Shown one piece after another: positions 55,194 through 64,000 of a stretch of DNA of 64,000 nt. Location of the stretch: the NCBI GenBank assembly GCA_031180665.1, contig JAPSLP010000030.1, positions 1 to 64,000 of the forward strand, given 5' to 3'. Numbering within the stretch: position 1 is the first letter of the stretch; each line of letters opens with the position of its first letter. The stretch is from Cupriavidus sp. GTDB lineage: Bacteria; Pseudomonadota; Gammaproteobacteria; Burkholderiales; Burkholderiaceae. The translations under genes were made by a program, and so were the position numbers. The notes below the pieces were generated by a model. The model had not been told where the DNA came from. It saw only the letters and a program-made list of their open reading frames with translations, and did no database searches.

Positions 55194-56198
55194 TTACGCC
55201 GCGCCCTCGGGCAGCGCGCAGCGCGTGCCGGCCGGCAGCGGCGTGCCCTGCAGGAAGGCCTGCGCGAGCAGGCGCCGGCCGCCGGCCTTCTGCAGTTCCG
55301 TGACGCGCAGCGCGCCTTCGCCGCAGGCGATCACCACGCCGTGCGCGTCGGCGGCCAGCACCGTACCCGGTGCCGCGTCGCCATGCTCTGGCGCGCGCGC
55401 CAGCGGCTCGGCCTGCCAGCACTTGATCGCCGCCTCGCCGACCTGCACGCTCGCACCGGGGAAGGGATTGAAGGCGCGGATCTGCCGGTCCAGTGCCGCC
55501 GCCGGGCGGCGCAGATCGAGCCTCGCCTCGTCCTTGCCGATCTTCTCGGCATAGGTGATGCCCTGCTCCGGCTGCGGCTCGGCCGCCAGCGTGCCGTCGG
55601 CCGCCAGCCGCTGCAGCGCCTGCACGATCATGCGGCCGCCCAGCGCCGCCAGCGTGTCGTGCAGCGTGCCGGTGGTGGTGTCCGCGCCGATCGGCACCGC
55701 TTCGCGCGCGATCATCGCGCCCGTATCGAGGCCCTCGTCCATCTGCATCAACGTGATGCCGGTCTGCGCGTCGCCCGCTTCGATGGCCCGGTGAATCGGC
55801 GCCGCACCGCGCCAGCGCGGCAGCAGCGAGGCGTGGATGTTCAGGCAGCCATGGCGCGGCAGCGTCAGCACCTCGCCCGGCAGGATCAGGCCGTAGGCAG
55901 CGACGACCATCACGTCGGGCGCCTGCGCGGCCAGCGCGTCGATGGCGGCGACCGCTTCCTCGGGATACTTGCCCTGGCGGCGCAGCGAGCGCGGCTGCAG
56001 GATCGGGCCGAGCCCCTGCGCCAGCGCATGCTGCTTGACGGGACTGGCCTGCAGCTGCATGCCGCGTCCCGCGGGCCGGTCCGGCTGCGTCAGCACCGCG
56101 ACGACCGGAAAGCCGGCCTCCACGATGGCCGCAAGCGCGACACGCGCGAATTCGGGCGTGCCGGCAAAGGCGACGCGCAAGGGGGCGGGGCTGGTCAT
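55194..56198 (-). CDS. fmt: Methionyl-tRNA formyltransferase
   Basis: A 334-residue enzyme that formylates initiator Met-tRNA with 10-formyltetrahydrofolate. Visible: [15 protein letters not shown] at the N-terminus, the active-site asparagine and histidine ([18 protein letters not shown], residues 118-134, with the SLLP folate motif), and the C-terminal tRNA-binding domain. GGAG lies seven bases before the ATG at 56198. It follows def on the same strand, but a palindromic repeat element and a 10-bp-stem hairpin separate them. Confidence 0.96.
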   Translation of the reverse strand: MTSPAPLRVAFAGTPEFARVALAAIVEAGFPVVAVLTQPDRPAGRGMQLQASPVKQHALAQGLGPILQPRSLRRQGKYPEEAVAAIDALAAQAPDVMVVAAYGLILPGEVLTLPRHGCLNIHASLLPRWRGAAPIHRAIEAGDAQTGITLMQMDEGLDTGAMIAREAVPIGADTTTGTLHDTLAALGGRMIVQALQRLAADGTLAAEPQPEQGITYAEKIGKDEARLDLRRPAAALDRQIRAFNPFPGASVQVGEAAIKCWQAEPLARAPEHGDAAPGTVLAADAHGVVIACGEGALRVTELQKAGGRRLLAQAFLQGTPLPAGTRCALPEGAA

Positions 56199-56236
56199 CG
56201 AACGCTCCGGCTGAACGGTTGGGCTCTGAAAGGCAA

Positions 56237-56260
56237 CACCGGCCGCGAGGGCGGCCGGTG
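56237..56260 (-). terminator. Hairpin in the fmt leader
   Basis: CACCGGCCGC, loop GAGG, GCGGCCGGTG, a perfect 10-bp stem 38 bases before the fmt ATG. On the minus strand it is followed by TTGCCTTTC. It could stop part of the def transcript or act as an attenuator. Confidence 0.45.
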
Positions 56261-56340
56261 CGGGGACTGCGAGGGAGGCATCAGCATAGCAAACCTGCTG
56301 CCGCGGGGCAGTGTGCTGACAAAGTTCCAACGACCATCAT

Positions 56341-56409
56341 GTCGTTCCCGCGAAAGCGGGAATCCAGCGTCTCGAAAAGCCACTGGGTCTCCGCATTCGC
56401 GGGGACGAC
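56341..56409. repeat. Dispersed paired-palindrome element, copy 3
   Basis: GTCGTTCCCGCGAAAGCGGG, AATCCAG, a 15-bp core, CTGGG and TCTCCGCATTCGCGGGGACGAC. It lies between def and fmt and matches the copies at 10233, 10556 and 63817. Confidence 0.88.
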
Positions 56410-56447
56410 AGCTTTGTCGGCAAACTGCGCCGCCGCAGCGCGGCCGC

Positions 56448-56954
56448 TTACATCCGGGTGCGCGCGCGCTTCTGCAGCTTGGACTTGATGCGGTTCAGCT
56501 TCAGCGGCGACAGGTATTCGACGAAGACCTTGCCCTTCAGGTGATCCATCTCATGCTGGATGCAGACCGCCAGCAGATCGTCGGCTTCGAGTTCGAACGT
56601 CTCGCCGTTCTCGTCGAGGGCGCGCACACGCACGCGGTCGGGGCGCTCGACGCGGTCGTACACCTCGGGCACCGACAGGCAGCCCTCTTCCCAGACCTTG
56701 CGGTTGTCGCTGGCCCAGACGATCTCGGGATTGATGAACACGCGCAGCTCGTCGCGGGTCTCCGAGATGTCGATCACGATGACCTGCTCGTGCACGTCGA
56801 CCTGGGTCGCCGCCAGGCCGATGCCGGGGGCTTCGTACATGGTTTCCGCCATGTCCTTGACCAGTTGGCGGATGCGGTCGTCCACCTGCGCGACGGGCTT
56901 GGCCACGATGTGCAGGCGAGGATCCGGATAGGTGAGGATGTCGAGTTTGGCCAT
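56448..56954 (-). CDS. def: Peptide deformylase
   Basis: A 168-residue iron/zinc enzyme that removes the N-terminal formyl group from new proteins. All three motifs are intact: GIGLAATQV (44-52), EEGCLSVP (89-96, metal ligand Cys92) and HEMDH (134-138). The start at 56954 gives the standard [14 protein letters not shown]; a longer TTG start is unnecessary. It pairs functionally with fmt downstream. Confidence 0.97.
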   Translation of the reverse strand: MAKLDILTYPDPRLHIVAKPVAQVDDRIRQLVKDMAETMYEAPGIGLAATQVDVHEQVIVIDISETRDELRVFINPEIVWASDNRKVWEEGCLSVPEVYDRVERPDRVRVRALDENGETFELEADDLLAVCIQHEMDHLKGKVFVEYLSPLKLNRIKSKLQKRARTRM

Positions 56955-57149
56955 GGTGCTGGTGCGCAACGCCGTTGCCGCCGCTGCTTTCGAATGGGCC
57001 GTTGTCGCATTGTCGCGGCAGGGCCCATGTCAGCAAAATCGGGGCGCGAATGGAAAAAATCAAGGCGCGCCGGCGGTCGCTGCGCGCTGTTGGGGTACCC
57101 GCTGTCGGGTACCGTCAATCCGGCCAGGACATCCAACCGGCTCAACAAA

Positions 57150-57614
57150 GTGCGCGATCTTACCAAAGAACCTCAGGCAACGCCGCCATGGCGGCCAGGA
57201 CGGCTACGGCAACTATGGCGGCTGTGGCGCCGGCTGGCGCTGGCCATGGCAGGGCTGATGGCCCCTCTGCCATCCAGCGCCGGTCCCACCATCGTGGCGC
57301 TGCCCGACGGCCGGCAGTTCGGCGCCGCGGGCGATTTTGCTTATGTGCTCGATATGCCTCTTGATGCCGTCGTGGGCAGCCGTTGGCAGCTGTATGCGCC
57401 ACCCGGCCCGAAAACGACAGACCGGCAGGGCAGCGAAGCACTGGCGCGGCTGCCGCCCGATGCGCTGACGCAGAACCTGGGTACGGTCGAACTGGTGTCG
57501 GGGCCTGCCGGGCCGGGGGGTATCGCCGTCGTCAGCGTCGTCTCGTCGGTCCGTGAGGTGACGCCCGGCAGCCTGCTGGCGCCCTTGCCGGCCGGGCGGC
57601 TCGAAGTGAAATAG
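57150..57614 (+). CDS. Short secreted protein, resembling the C-terminal module of LysM proteins found before dprA
   Basis: About 154 residues if the GTG at 57150 is the start; ATG 57246 is an alternative that would spoil the signal. A basic, hydrophobic export signal (RLWRRLALAMAGLMAPLPSSAG) is followed by ALPDGRQFGAAGDFAYVLDM, SRWQLYAPP and NLGTVELVSG. In Burkholderiales a LysM protein usually occupies this place, and these phrases resemble its C-terminal domain (GNGNIAYAVG, WQVYRPG as I recall them). The LysM domain itself is missing here, and no ribosome site is obvious. It ends 21 bp before dprA. Confidence 0.6.
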   Translation: MRDLTKEPQATPPWRPGRLRQLWRLWRRLALAMAGLMAPLPSSAGPTIVALPDGRQFGAAGDFAYVLDMPLDAVVGSRWQLYAPPGPKTTDRQGSEALARLPPDALTQNLGTVELVSGPAGPGGIAVVSVVSSVREVTPGSLLAPLPAGRLEVK

Positions 57615-57635
57615 ACAGCATATTGAAGTGGCTCC

Positions 57636-58781
57636 ATGCCCGAACCGCGCTCTTTCGCCGATGCCAGCGCCGCTGCTGTCGACCGGGACGAGGTCGCGGC
57701 CTGGCTGCGCCTGGACGCGGTGCCGGGCCTCGGTCGCCGCGCCGCGCGGCTGCTGCTGGACAAGTTCGGCCTGCCGCAACAGGTGCAGGCAGCCGGCGAG
57801 GCGCAACTGGCGCGGTGGCTGCCGGCCCCCGTGGCCCGGGCTGTCCTGGCGCGGCCCGATGCGGCCCTGTCGTCCCGGATCGATCGCACCGTGGCGTGGC
57901 TGCGCGAACCCGGCCACCACCTGCTGACGCTGGCGGACCCGGCCTACCCTCGCGCCTTGCTGGACCTGAGCGACCCGCCGCTGCTGCTGTACGCCTGCGG
58001 GCGGCTGGAACGCCTGCACGGCATGGCCCTGGCGGTGGTCGGCGCACGCAGCGCCACCGTGCAGGGCGGGCGGGACGCCGAGCGGTTCGCCTCGGCGTTT
58101 TCGAATGCCGGAATCACGGTGGTGTCCGGCCTTGCGCTAGGTATCGACGCGTCGGCGCATGCCGGTGGGCTGAACGGCCCGGGCGGGACCGTTGCCGTGG
58201 TGGGGACCGGGCTGGACCGCTGCTATCCGGCCTGCCATCGGGCGCTGGCCCGGCGCATTGCCGCCGAAGGACTGGTGCTCAGTGAACTGCCGCTGGGTAC
58301 GCCGGCGCGCAGCCAGCATTTCCCGCAGCGCAATCGCCTGATCGCGGCGCTGGCCCGCGGCGTGCTGGTGGTCGAGGCGGCGCTGCGTTCGGGCTCGTTG
58401 ATCACCGCGCGGCTGGCGGCCGAGCTGGGCCGCGATGTGTTTGCGGTGCCGGGATCGATCCACGCGCCACTGGCGGCGGGCTGCCATCGGCTGATCCAGC
58501 AGGGTGCCAAGCTGGTGGAGTGCCCGCAAGATGTGTTCGACGAAGTGGGTTTGAGTGCGGGCCCGCCAGCCGTCGGCAAGCCGCAGGACCAGATGTCGGC
58601 AAGGCTGTCCGGCAGCGCCGATGCGCTGGGCACCGCGCTGGCGTACGATCCGGTCGGTCCCGACGCGCTGTGCGCCCGGACCGGGCTGCCGCCGCAAGCC
58701 GTTACCGCCGCGCTGCTGGAACTGGAATTCGCCGGTGCGGTCGAGCGAATGCCGGGCAATCTGTACCGGCGTCTGGCCTAG
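57636..58781 (+). CDS. dprA: DNA-processing protein DprA
   Basis: A 381-residue single-strand DNA-binding protein that loads RecA during natural transformation. An N-terminal SAM-like region (residues 15-90) precedes the Rossmann core with VVGARSAT, SGLALGIDASAHAGGL, FPQRNRLIAALARGVLVVEA, SGSLITARLAAELGRDVFAVPG and the DprA-typical HRLIQQGAKLV. A winged-helix C-terminal domain follows (ALCARTGLPPQAVTAALLELE…G). Divergent from def and placed as in related genomes. Confidence 0.95.
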   Translation: MPEPRSFADASAAAVDRDEVAAWLRLDAVPGLGRRAARLLLDKFGLPQQVQAAGEAQLARWLPAPVARAVLARPDAALSSRIDRTVAWLREPGHHLLTLADPAYPRALLDLSDPPLLLYACGRLERLHGMALAVVGARSATVQGGRDAERFASAFSNAGITVVSGLALGIDASAHAGGLNGPGGTVAVVGTGLDRCYPACHRALARRIAAEGLVLSELPLGTPARSQHFPQRNRLIAALARGVLVVEAALRSGSLITARLAAELGRDVFAVPGSIHAPLAAGCHRLIQQGAKLVECPQDVFDEVGLSAGPPAVGKPQDQMSARLSGSADALGTALAYDPVGPDALCARTGLPPQAVTAALLELEFAGAVERMPGNLYRRLA

Positions 58782-58911
58782 GCGCCAGCGCCTCGCGGCA
58801 CGGTTGGCGGCTGGAGTCGCTACAATCGCCGTTCCTCGTGCCTGATCAGACGCTGCCGGGCGCTTCGTCAAGCGCTCGATCGAGCGCGCAAGGCTCATGT
58901 TTGGAAGACCG

Positions 58912-59337
58912 ATGGCCGTTTACTTTCCCGAACGCGATGCGGCCGCGATAGCGGCGGCGCTGCGGGCACACCCCGAAACTCGCCTGGTAGCATGCCTGTG
59001 CGCCGAGTGGTGCGGCACGTGCCGCGACTATCTGACGGTCTGGCGCGAGCAGGCGGCGCGCCATCCGGACGATTGCTTCGTCTGGATCGATATCGAGACG
59101 CATGCCGACGCGCTGGGCGACATCGACATCGAGAACTTCCCGACCGTGCTGGTGCAGGATGCCGGCGGCGGTGCGCCGCAGTTCTATGGCACATTGCTGC
59201 CCCACGCCGACACGCTGGCCCGGCTGCTGAGCCGCGGCGCGACCATGCCGGCCGGCGGGGAGCGCCCGCCGGACCTGCTCGGCTGGTTGAATCCTGATGG
59301 GTGCGGCCGGTCACAGCAGGGAGAAAGCGGCGGTTGA
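58912..59337 (+). CDS. Thioredoxin-fold protein with CGTC motif
   Basis: A 141-residue cytoplasmic protein with a redox motif WCGTC (Cys34, Cys37; CAEWCGTCRDY) and the cis-proline of the thioredoxin fold (ENFPTVLVQDAG). The Cys-Gly-Thr-Cys dipeptide is unlike standard thioredoxin CGPC, so its redox potential or partner should differ. GGAAG precedes ATG 58912. An in-frame ATG at 58897 also has AAGG upstream and would add five residues. It sits between dprA and topB on the same strand. Partner unknown. Confidence 0.82.
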   Translation: MAVYFPERDAAAIAAALRAHPETRLVACLCAEWCGTCRDYLTVWREQAARHPDDCFVWIDIETHADALGDIDIENFPTVLVQDAGGGAPQFYGTLLPHADTLARLLSRGATMPAGGERPPDLLGWLNPDGCGRSQQGESGG

Positions 59338-59408
59338 AGCCCTCAGCCGGCGGGTCTGGACGCAGTCCGGGCCAAGGATGAGGCGCGACGGCGGGGATGG
59401 AACTCGCC

Positions 59409-59438
59409 TTGCACCGTTGTCAATACCCCGCTTATTAT
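59409..59438 (+). promoter_or_regulatory. Candidate topB promoter
   Basis: TTGCAC (59409-59414), 18-bp spacer, TATTAT (59433-59438), about 100 bp before the topB ATG in a 200-bp gene-free gap. A 14-bp palindrome (GGCCCCCCGGGGGCC-like) follows at about 59450. Confidence 0.45.
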
Positions 59439-59539
59439 TGGCGCCTCATGGCCCCCCGGGGGCCGCAAGTGTGCTGTTTACATATTAGTGCTGTGCCAAA
59501 CGCGGTCCGCCAAGGGGCGGCCGGCAAGGATTCCCACCC

Positions 59540-62239
<2,700 letters not shown>

Positions 62240-62247
62240 GGCCGAAC

Positions 62248-62277
62248 GACCGAGGCGGGCACAGGCCGGCCTCGGTC
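62248..62277. terminator. Hairpin between convergent topB and LysR genes
   Basis: GACCGAGGC (62248-62256) pairs with GCCTCGGTC (62269-62277) around a 12-base loop, eight bases after the topB stop. It is followed by CTTGCGCGTTGTT, a weak U-tract. Confidence 0.5.
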
Positions 62278-62293
62278 CTTGCGCGTTGTTCGC

Positions 62294-63265
62294 TCAGTGC
62301 GCCGCCTGGTTGCTGGCGCCGGTCGCCGCAGCCGCGTCCGCTGGCGCCGTGCCCGCCCCACCCGCGCCGTCCGCGCTTTTCTTCTTCCCCTCTTCCAGCA
62401 GGAAGTCGATAAAGGCCCGCGCCTTGGTCGGCAGGAACTTGCGGCTCGGATAGACCACGCTGATATCGCGGCGCGGCAACTGGTATTGCGGCAGGATGTG
62501 CTCCAGCAGGCCGGCTTCGATACTGGGCCGGGCCAGATACGACGACAGCATCGCGATCCCGAGATTGGCCAGCGCCGCCTGGTGTGCCAGTTCTGCATTG
62601 CTGCAGACCATGCCGGGCCGGATCGGCACGGTCACCTCGCCTTCCGGACCGGACAGCGTCCAGGCGTGCTCGGCATTGGCCAGGCGCATGGCGATGCAGC
62701 GATGCTGCGTCAGCTCATGGGCATGGCGCAGCGGCGCGTGGGCGCGCAGATAGCCGGGCGAGGCGCACAGGATCACTTCGGCGGACAGCAGTGGCCGCGC
62801 CACCAGATGCGAGCCCAGACCCAGGTCGGACAGCACGATGCCGACGTCGCGGCCTTCCTCGACGATATCGATGCTGCGGTCCGACAGCAGCACATCGAAC
62901 ACCACGTCGGGATACATCTGCTGGAAGCGCGCCAGCATGTCGGGCAGTAGATGTAACCCAAACATCACTGGCGTGACGATCCGCAGCGTGCCTGACAGCG
63001 ACTGGCTGCGCGCGGTCACCACCGATTCGGCTTCCTCGACGTCCTCCAGGATCTGCTGGCAGCGCTGCAGATACGTCTCGCCGGCATCGGTCAGCGACAG
63101 GCTTCGCGTGGTCCGGTTCAGCAGCCGCGTGCCCAGATGGCTCTCCAGGTCCGCGACATAGCGTGTCACCACCGCGTTGGACATTTCCAGTTGCTGCGCC
63201 GCACGGGCGAAGCTGCCAAGCTCGACGACCTTGGCGAACACGCGCATCGATTGCAGCCGATCCAT
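62294..63265 (-). CDS. LysR-family transcriptional regulator
   Basis: A 323-residue regulator. N-terminal winged helix (MRVFAKVVELGSFARAAQQLEMSNAVVTRYVADLESHLGTRLL) and a periplasmic-binding-like effector domain (GTLRIVTPVMFGLHLLPDMLARF … DVVFDVLLSDRSIDIVEEGRDVGIVL). An Ala/Gly-rich 30-residue tail follows. GGGAG lies eight bases before ATG 63265. It is divergent from the small secreted repeat protein across 192 bp with a GTTCT-N4-AGAAC dyad, so that gene is its likely target. The effector is unknown. Confidence 0.92.
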   Translation of the reverse strand: MDRLQSMRVFAKVVELGSFARAAQQLEMSNAVVTRYVADLESHLGTRLLNRTTRSLSLTDAGETYLQRCQQILEDVEEAESVVTARSQSLSGTLRIVTPVMFGLHLLPDMLARFQQMYPDVVFDVLLSDRSIDIVEEGRDVGIVLSDLGLGSHLVARPLLSAEVILCASPGYLRAHAPLRHAHELTQHRCIAMRLANAEHAWTLSGPEGEVTVPIRPGMVCSNAELAHQAALANLGIAMLSSYLARPSIEAGLLEHILPQYQLPRRDISVVYPSRKFLPTKARAFIDFLLEEGKKKSADGAGGAGTAPADAAAATGASNQAAH

Positions 63266-63318
63266 TGCACAGTCTCCCTTTTTTCTTCCCCATTTTTCCA
63301 CAGCTTGGGGGTTTTGTT

Positions 63319-63332
63319 GTTCTTTATAGAAC
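63319..63332. promoter_or_regulatory. Inverted repeat, candidate LysR-type operator
   Basis: GTTCT-TTAT-AGAAC, a perfect 5-bp-arm dyad in an AT-rich island between the divergent LysR gene and the repeat-protein gene, 54 bp from the LysR ATG. Confidence 0.4.
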
Positions 63333-63457
63333 TAATCATTGTGTGCGGTAATGTTTATTCATATAAGGGAAATGCCTAATATGCAGTCATCGGATGCCGC
63401 ACTGCAGCGAAACCACGCCGCTACGGACGTCCTCCCAAACAGAAAAAAGGACACATC

Positions 63458-63724
63458 ATGACGATCTCCCGCTTTGCCCTGACCGCTGCCGCCACCGCCC
63501 TCGTGGCCACCCTGACCGCCGCTCCCGCGTTCGCCAAGGCCGGCAAGTTCGACCCGTACACCGACGGCGCCAAGGCCGGCCAATTCGACGTGTTCAGCGA
63601 AGGCGCCCGCCAGGGCAAGTTCGACGTGTTCACCGAGGGTGCCCGCCAAGGCAAGTTCGACGTCTTCACGGAAGGCGCCCGCCAAGGCAAGTTCGATGTC
63701 TTCACCGAAGGCGCCGCGAAGTAA
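63458..63724 (+). CDS. Small secreted protein of five 12-residue repeats
   Basis: An 88-residue protein. Signal peptide MTISRFALTAAATALVATL…APAFA, cleaved after residue 26. The mature part is nothing but five tandem units of the form [AQ]-G-[KQ]-F-D-[PV]-[YF]-[TS]-[DE]-G-A-[KR], the last three nearly identical. The 36-bp DNA units run from 63539 to 63718. AGGA is eight bases before the ATG, and a strong terminator follows. The alternation of Lys/Arg, Phe-Asp and Glu-Gly suggests a metal- or polymer-binding repeat, but no function is known to me. A LysR-type regulator is divergent. Confidence 0.85.
   Translation: MTISRFALTAAATALVATLTAAPAFAKAGKFDPYTDGAKAGQFDVFSEGARQGKFDVFTEGARQGKFDVFTEGARQGKFDVFTEGAAK
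63539..63718 (+). repeat. Five 36-bp in-frame tandem repeats
   Basis: Units at 63539, 63575, 63611, 63647 and 63683. Units 3 to 5 differ mainly at synonymous sites, indicating recent duplication plus purifying selection on the encoded 12-residue repeat. The first two units are more diverged. Confidence 0.92.
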
Positions 63725-63767
63725 CCACGCCGCCTGCCGGACCGCTTCGGCGGTCCGCCCATGTTTC

Positions 63768-63800
63768 GATGCCCGTGCTCCCCGCACGGGCATCTTCGTT
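63768..63800 (+). terminator. Strong terminator of the repeat-protein gene
   Basis: GATGCCCGTGC, five-base loop, GCACGGGCATC, then TTCGTTT. An 11-bp perfect stem 43 bases after the stop. A second GGACCGC…GCGGTCC hairpin (about 63739-63756) precedes it. Confidence 0.82.
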
Positions 63801-63816
63801 TACGCCGGTCGAACCG

Positions 63817-63896
63817 GTCGCCCCGCGCGAAGGCGGGGGCCCAGCGTCTTACGGTCGTGCCGAACGCCACTGGGTCCCCGCTTTTGCGGGGACGAC
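63817..63896. repeat. Dispersed paired-palindrome element, copy 4
   Basis: GTCGCCCCGCGCGAAGGCGGGG, GCCCAGCGTCTTACGG, a longer core than in the other copies, CACTGGG, TCCCCGCTTTTGCGGGGACGAC. It lies between the convergent repeat-protein gene and the gene at the right edge. Confidence 0.86.
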
Positions 63897-63912
63897 GGCA
63901 ACTCGCCGGCCA

Positions 63913-63944
63913 CGAAAACAAAACGGGCCGCTTGCGCGGCCCGT
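63913..63944 (-). terminator. Terminator of the gene entering from the right edge
   Basis: ACGGGCCGC, loop TTGC, GCGGCCCGT (63923-63944). On the minus strand it is followed by TTTTGTTTTC. It lies just past the stop codon at 63965. Confidence 0.82.
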
Positions 63945-63964
63945 CGAACTTGCTGTCGCTGCGA

Positions 63965-64000
63965 TCAATCGTCCCAATCACGATGGCCGCGGCGGTGGTG
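63965..64000 (-). CDS. C-terminal end of an unidentified protein (partial)
   Basis: Eleven codons and a TGA on the minus strand give …HHRRGHRDWDD. A strong terminator directly downstream supports this being a real gene end. His/Arg-rich endings of this kind occur in small exported proteins, but nothing can be identified from this fragment. Confidence 0.5.
   Translation of the reverse strand, partial: HHRRGHRDWDD

Noticed and set aside
63539-63718. CRISPR-like 36-bp repeats
   Set aside because: Repeats are contiguous, in frame and translate into a protein repeat behind a signal peptide.

Overview
The window is GC-rich, densely coding chromosomal DNA from a beta-proteobacterium. The gene order def–fmt–lysE-type–htpX–rsmB–DUF4390–ntrY–ntrX, with dprA and a type IA topoisomerase divergent from def, together with copA–cueR, phhA/phhB beside an Lrp-type regulator, dctB/dctD and a pbpC/alpha-2-macroglobulin cluster, points to the Burkholderiaceae, most likely the Cupriavidus/Ralstonia lineage. 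The genus is inferred from gene content and order, not from a database match. The right half carries housekeeping genes of a main chromosome. The left and middle parts are more accessory.

Layout. 1–3.9 kb: a branched-chain-amino-acid-type ABC importer read leftward (livG, livF, binding protein, livH, start of livM). 4.4–7.0 kb: a GMC flavoprotein oxidoreductase and a monoglyceride-lipase-like hydrolase. 7.1–10.5 kb: copper homeostasis, with copA–cueR leftward from a textbook CueR promoter and copZ rightward behind what looks like a damaged CueR promoter. 10.6–11.4 kb: ompW. 11.8–22.3 kb: an ornithine-cyclodeaminase-family enzyme and a coupled cell-envelope block (very large alpha-2-macroglobulin, YhhN-like membrane protein, PBP1C). 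22.5–24.6 kb: an Lrp/AsnC regulator divergent from phhA–phhB (phenylalanine hydroxylation and cofactor recycling). 24.8–27.2 kb: a TctDE-like two-component pair. 27.2–30.5 kb: a SET-domain methyltransferase and an HU gene, divergently arranged around 1.08 kb of gene-free DNA packed with GTATAC/GTTTAC words and DnaA-box-like sequences, then a DUF2272 lipoprotein. 30.5–38.8 kb: dinB, rarD, an orphan TRAP binding protein, a LamB-like porin, an AqpS-like aquaporin, and a BNR-propeller protein next to a MoaD/ThiS-like protein ending in Gly-Gly. 39.2–42.6 kb: dctB–dctD. 42.8–47.1 kb: a DUF6351 lipoprotein, a toxin–antitoxin locus whose toxin gene has an internal amber stop, a DUF2243 membrane protein and a small lipoprotein. 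47.5–62.2 kb: tRNA-Phe, ntrYX, DUF4390, rsmB, htpX, a LysE-family exporter, fmt, def, a short secreted protein, dprA, a thioredoxin-like protein and topB. 62.3–64 kb: a LysR regulator divergent from a tiny secreted protein built of five 12-residue repeats, then the last codons of a further gene.

Two genome-scale habits stand out. First, a pair-of-palindromes element of about 66–80 bp (outer GTCGTTCCCGCG-type arms, inner CCAG…CTGGG) occurs four times, always between genes: copA/copZ, copZ/ompW, def/fmt, and downstream of the repeat protein. Second, several intergenic stretches and gene ends are filled with short imperfect tandem repeats whose unit differs at every locus (8, 12, 14, 15, 26, 36 bp).

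The best candidate for something undescribed is the SET–HU module with its shared GTWWAC/DnaA-box array. Next come the BNR-propeller/ubiquitin-like pair and the 12-residue-repeat secreted protein. All functional statements come from reading motifs in the translated sequence; no homology search was run.
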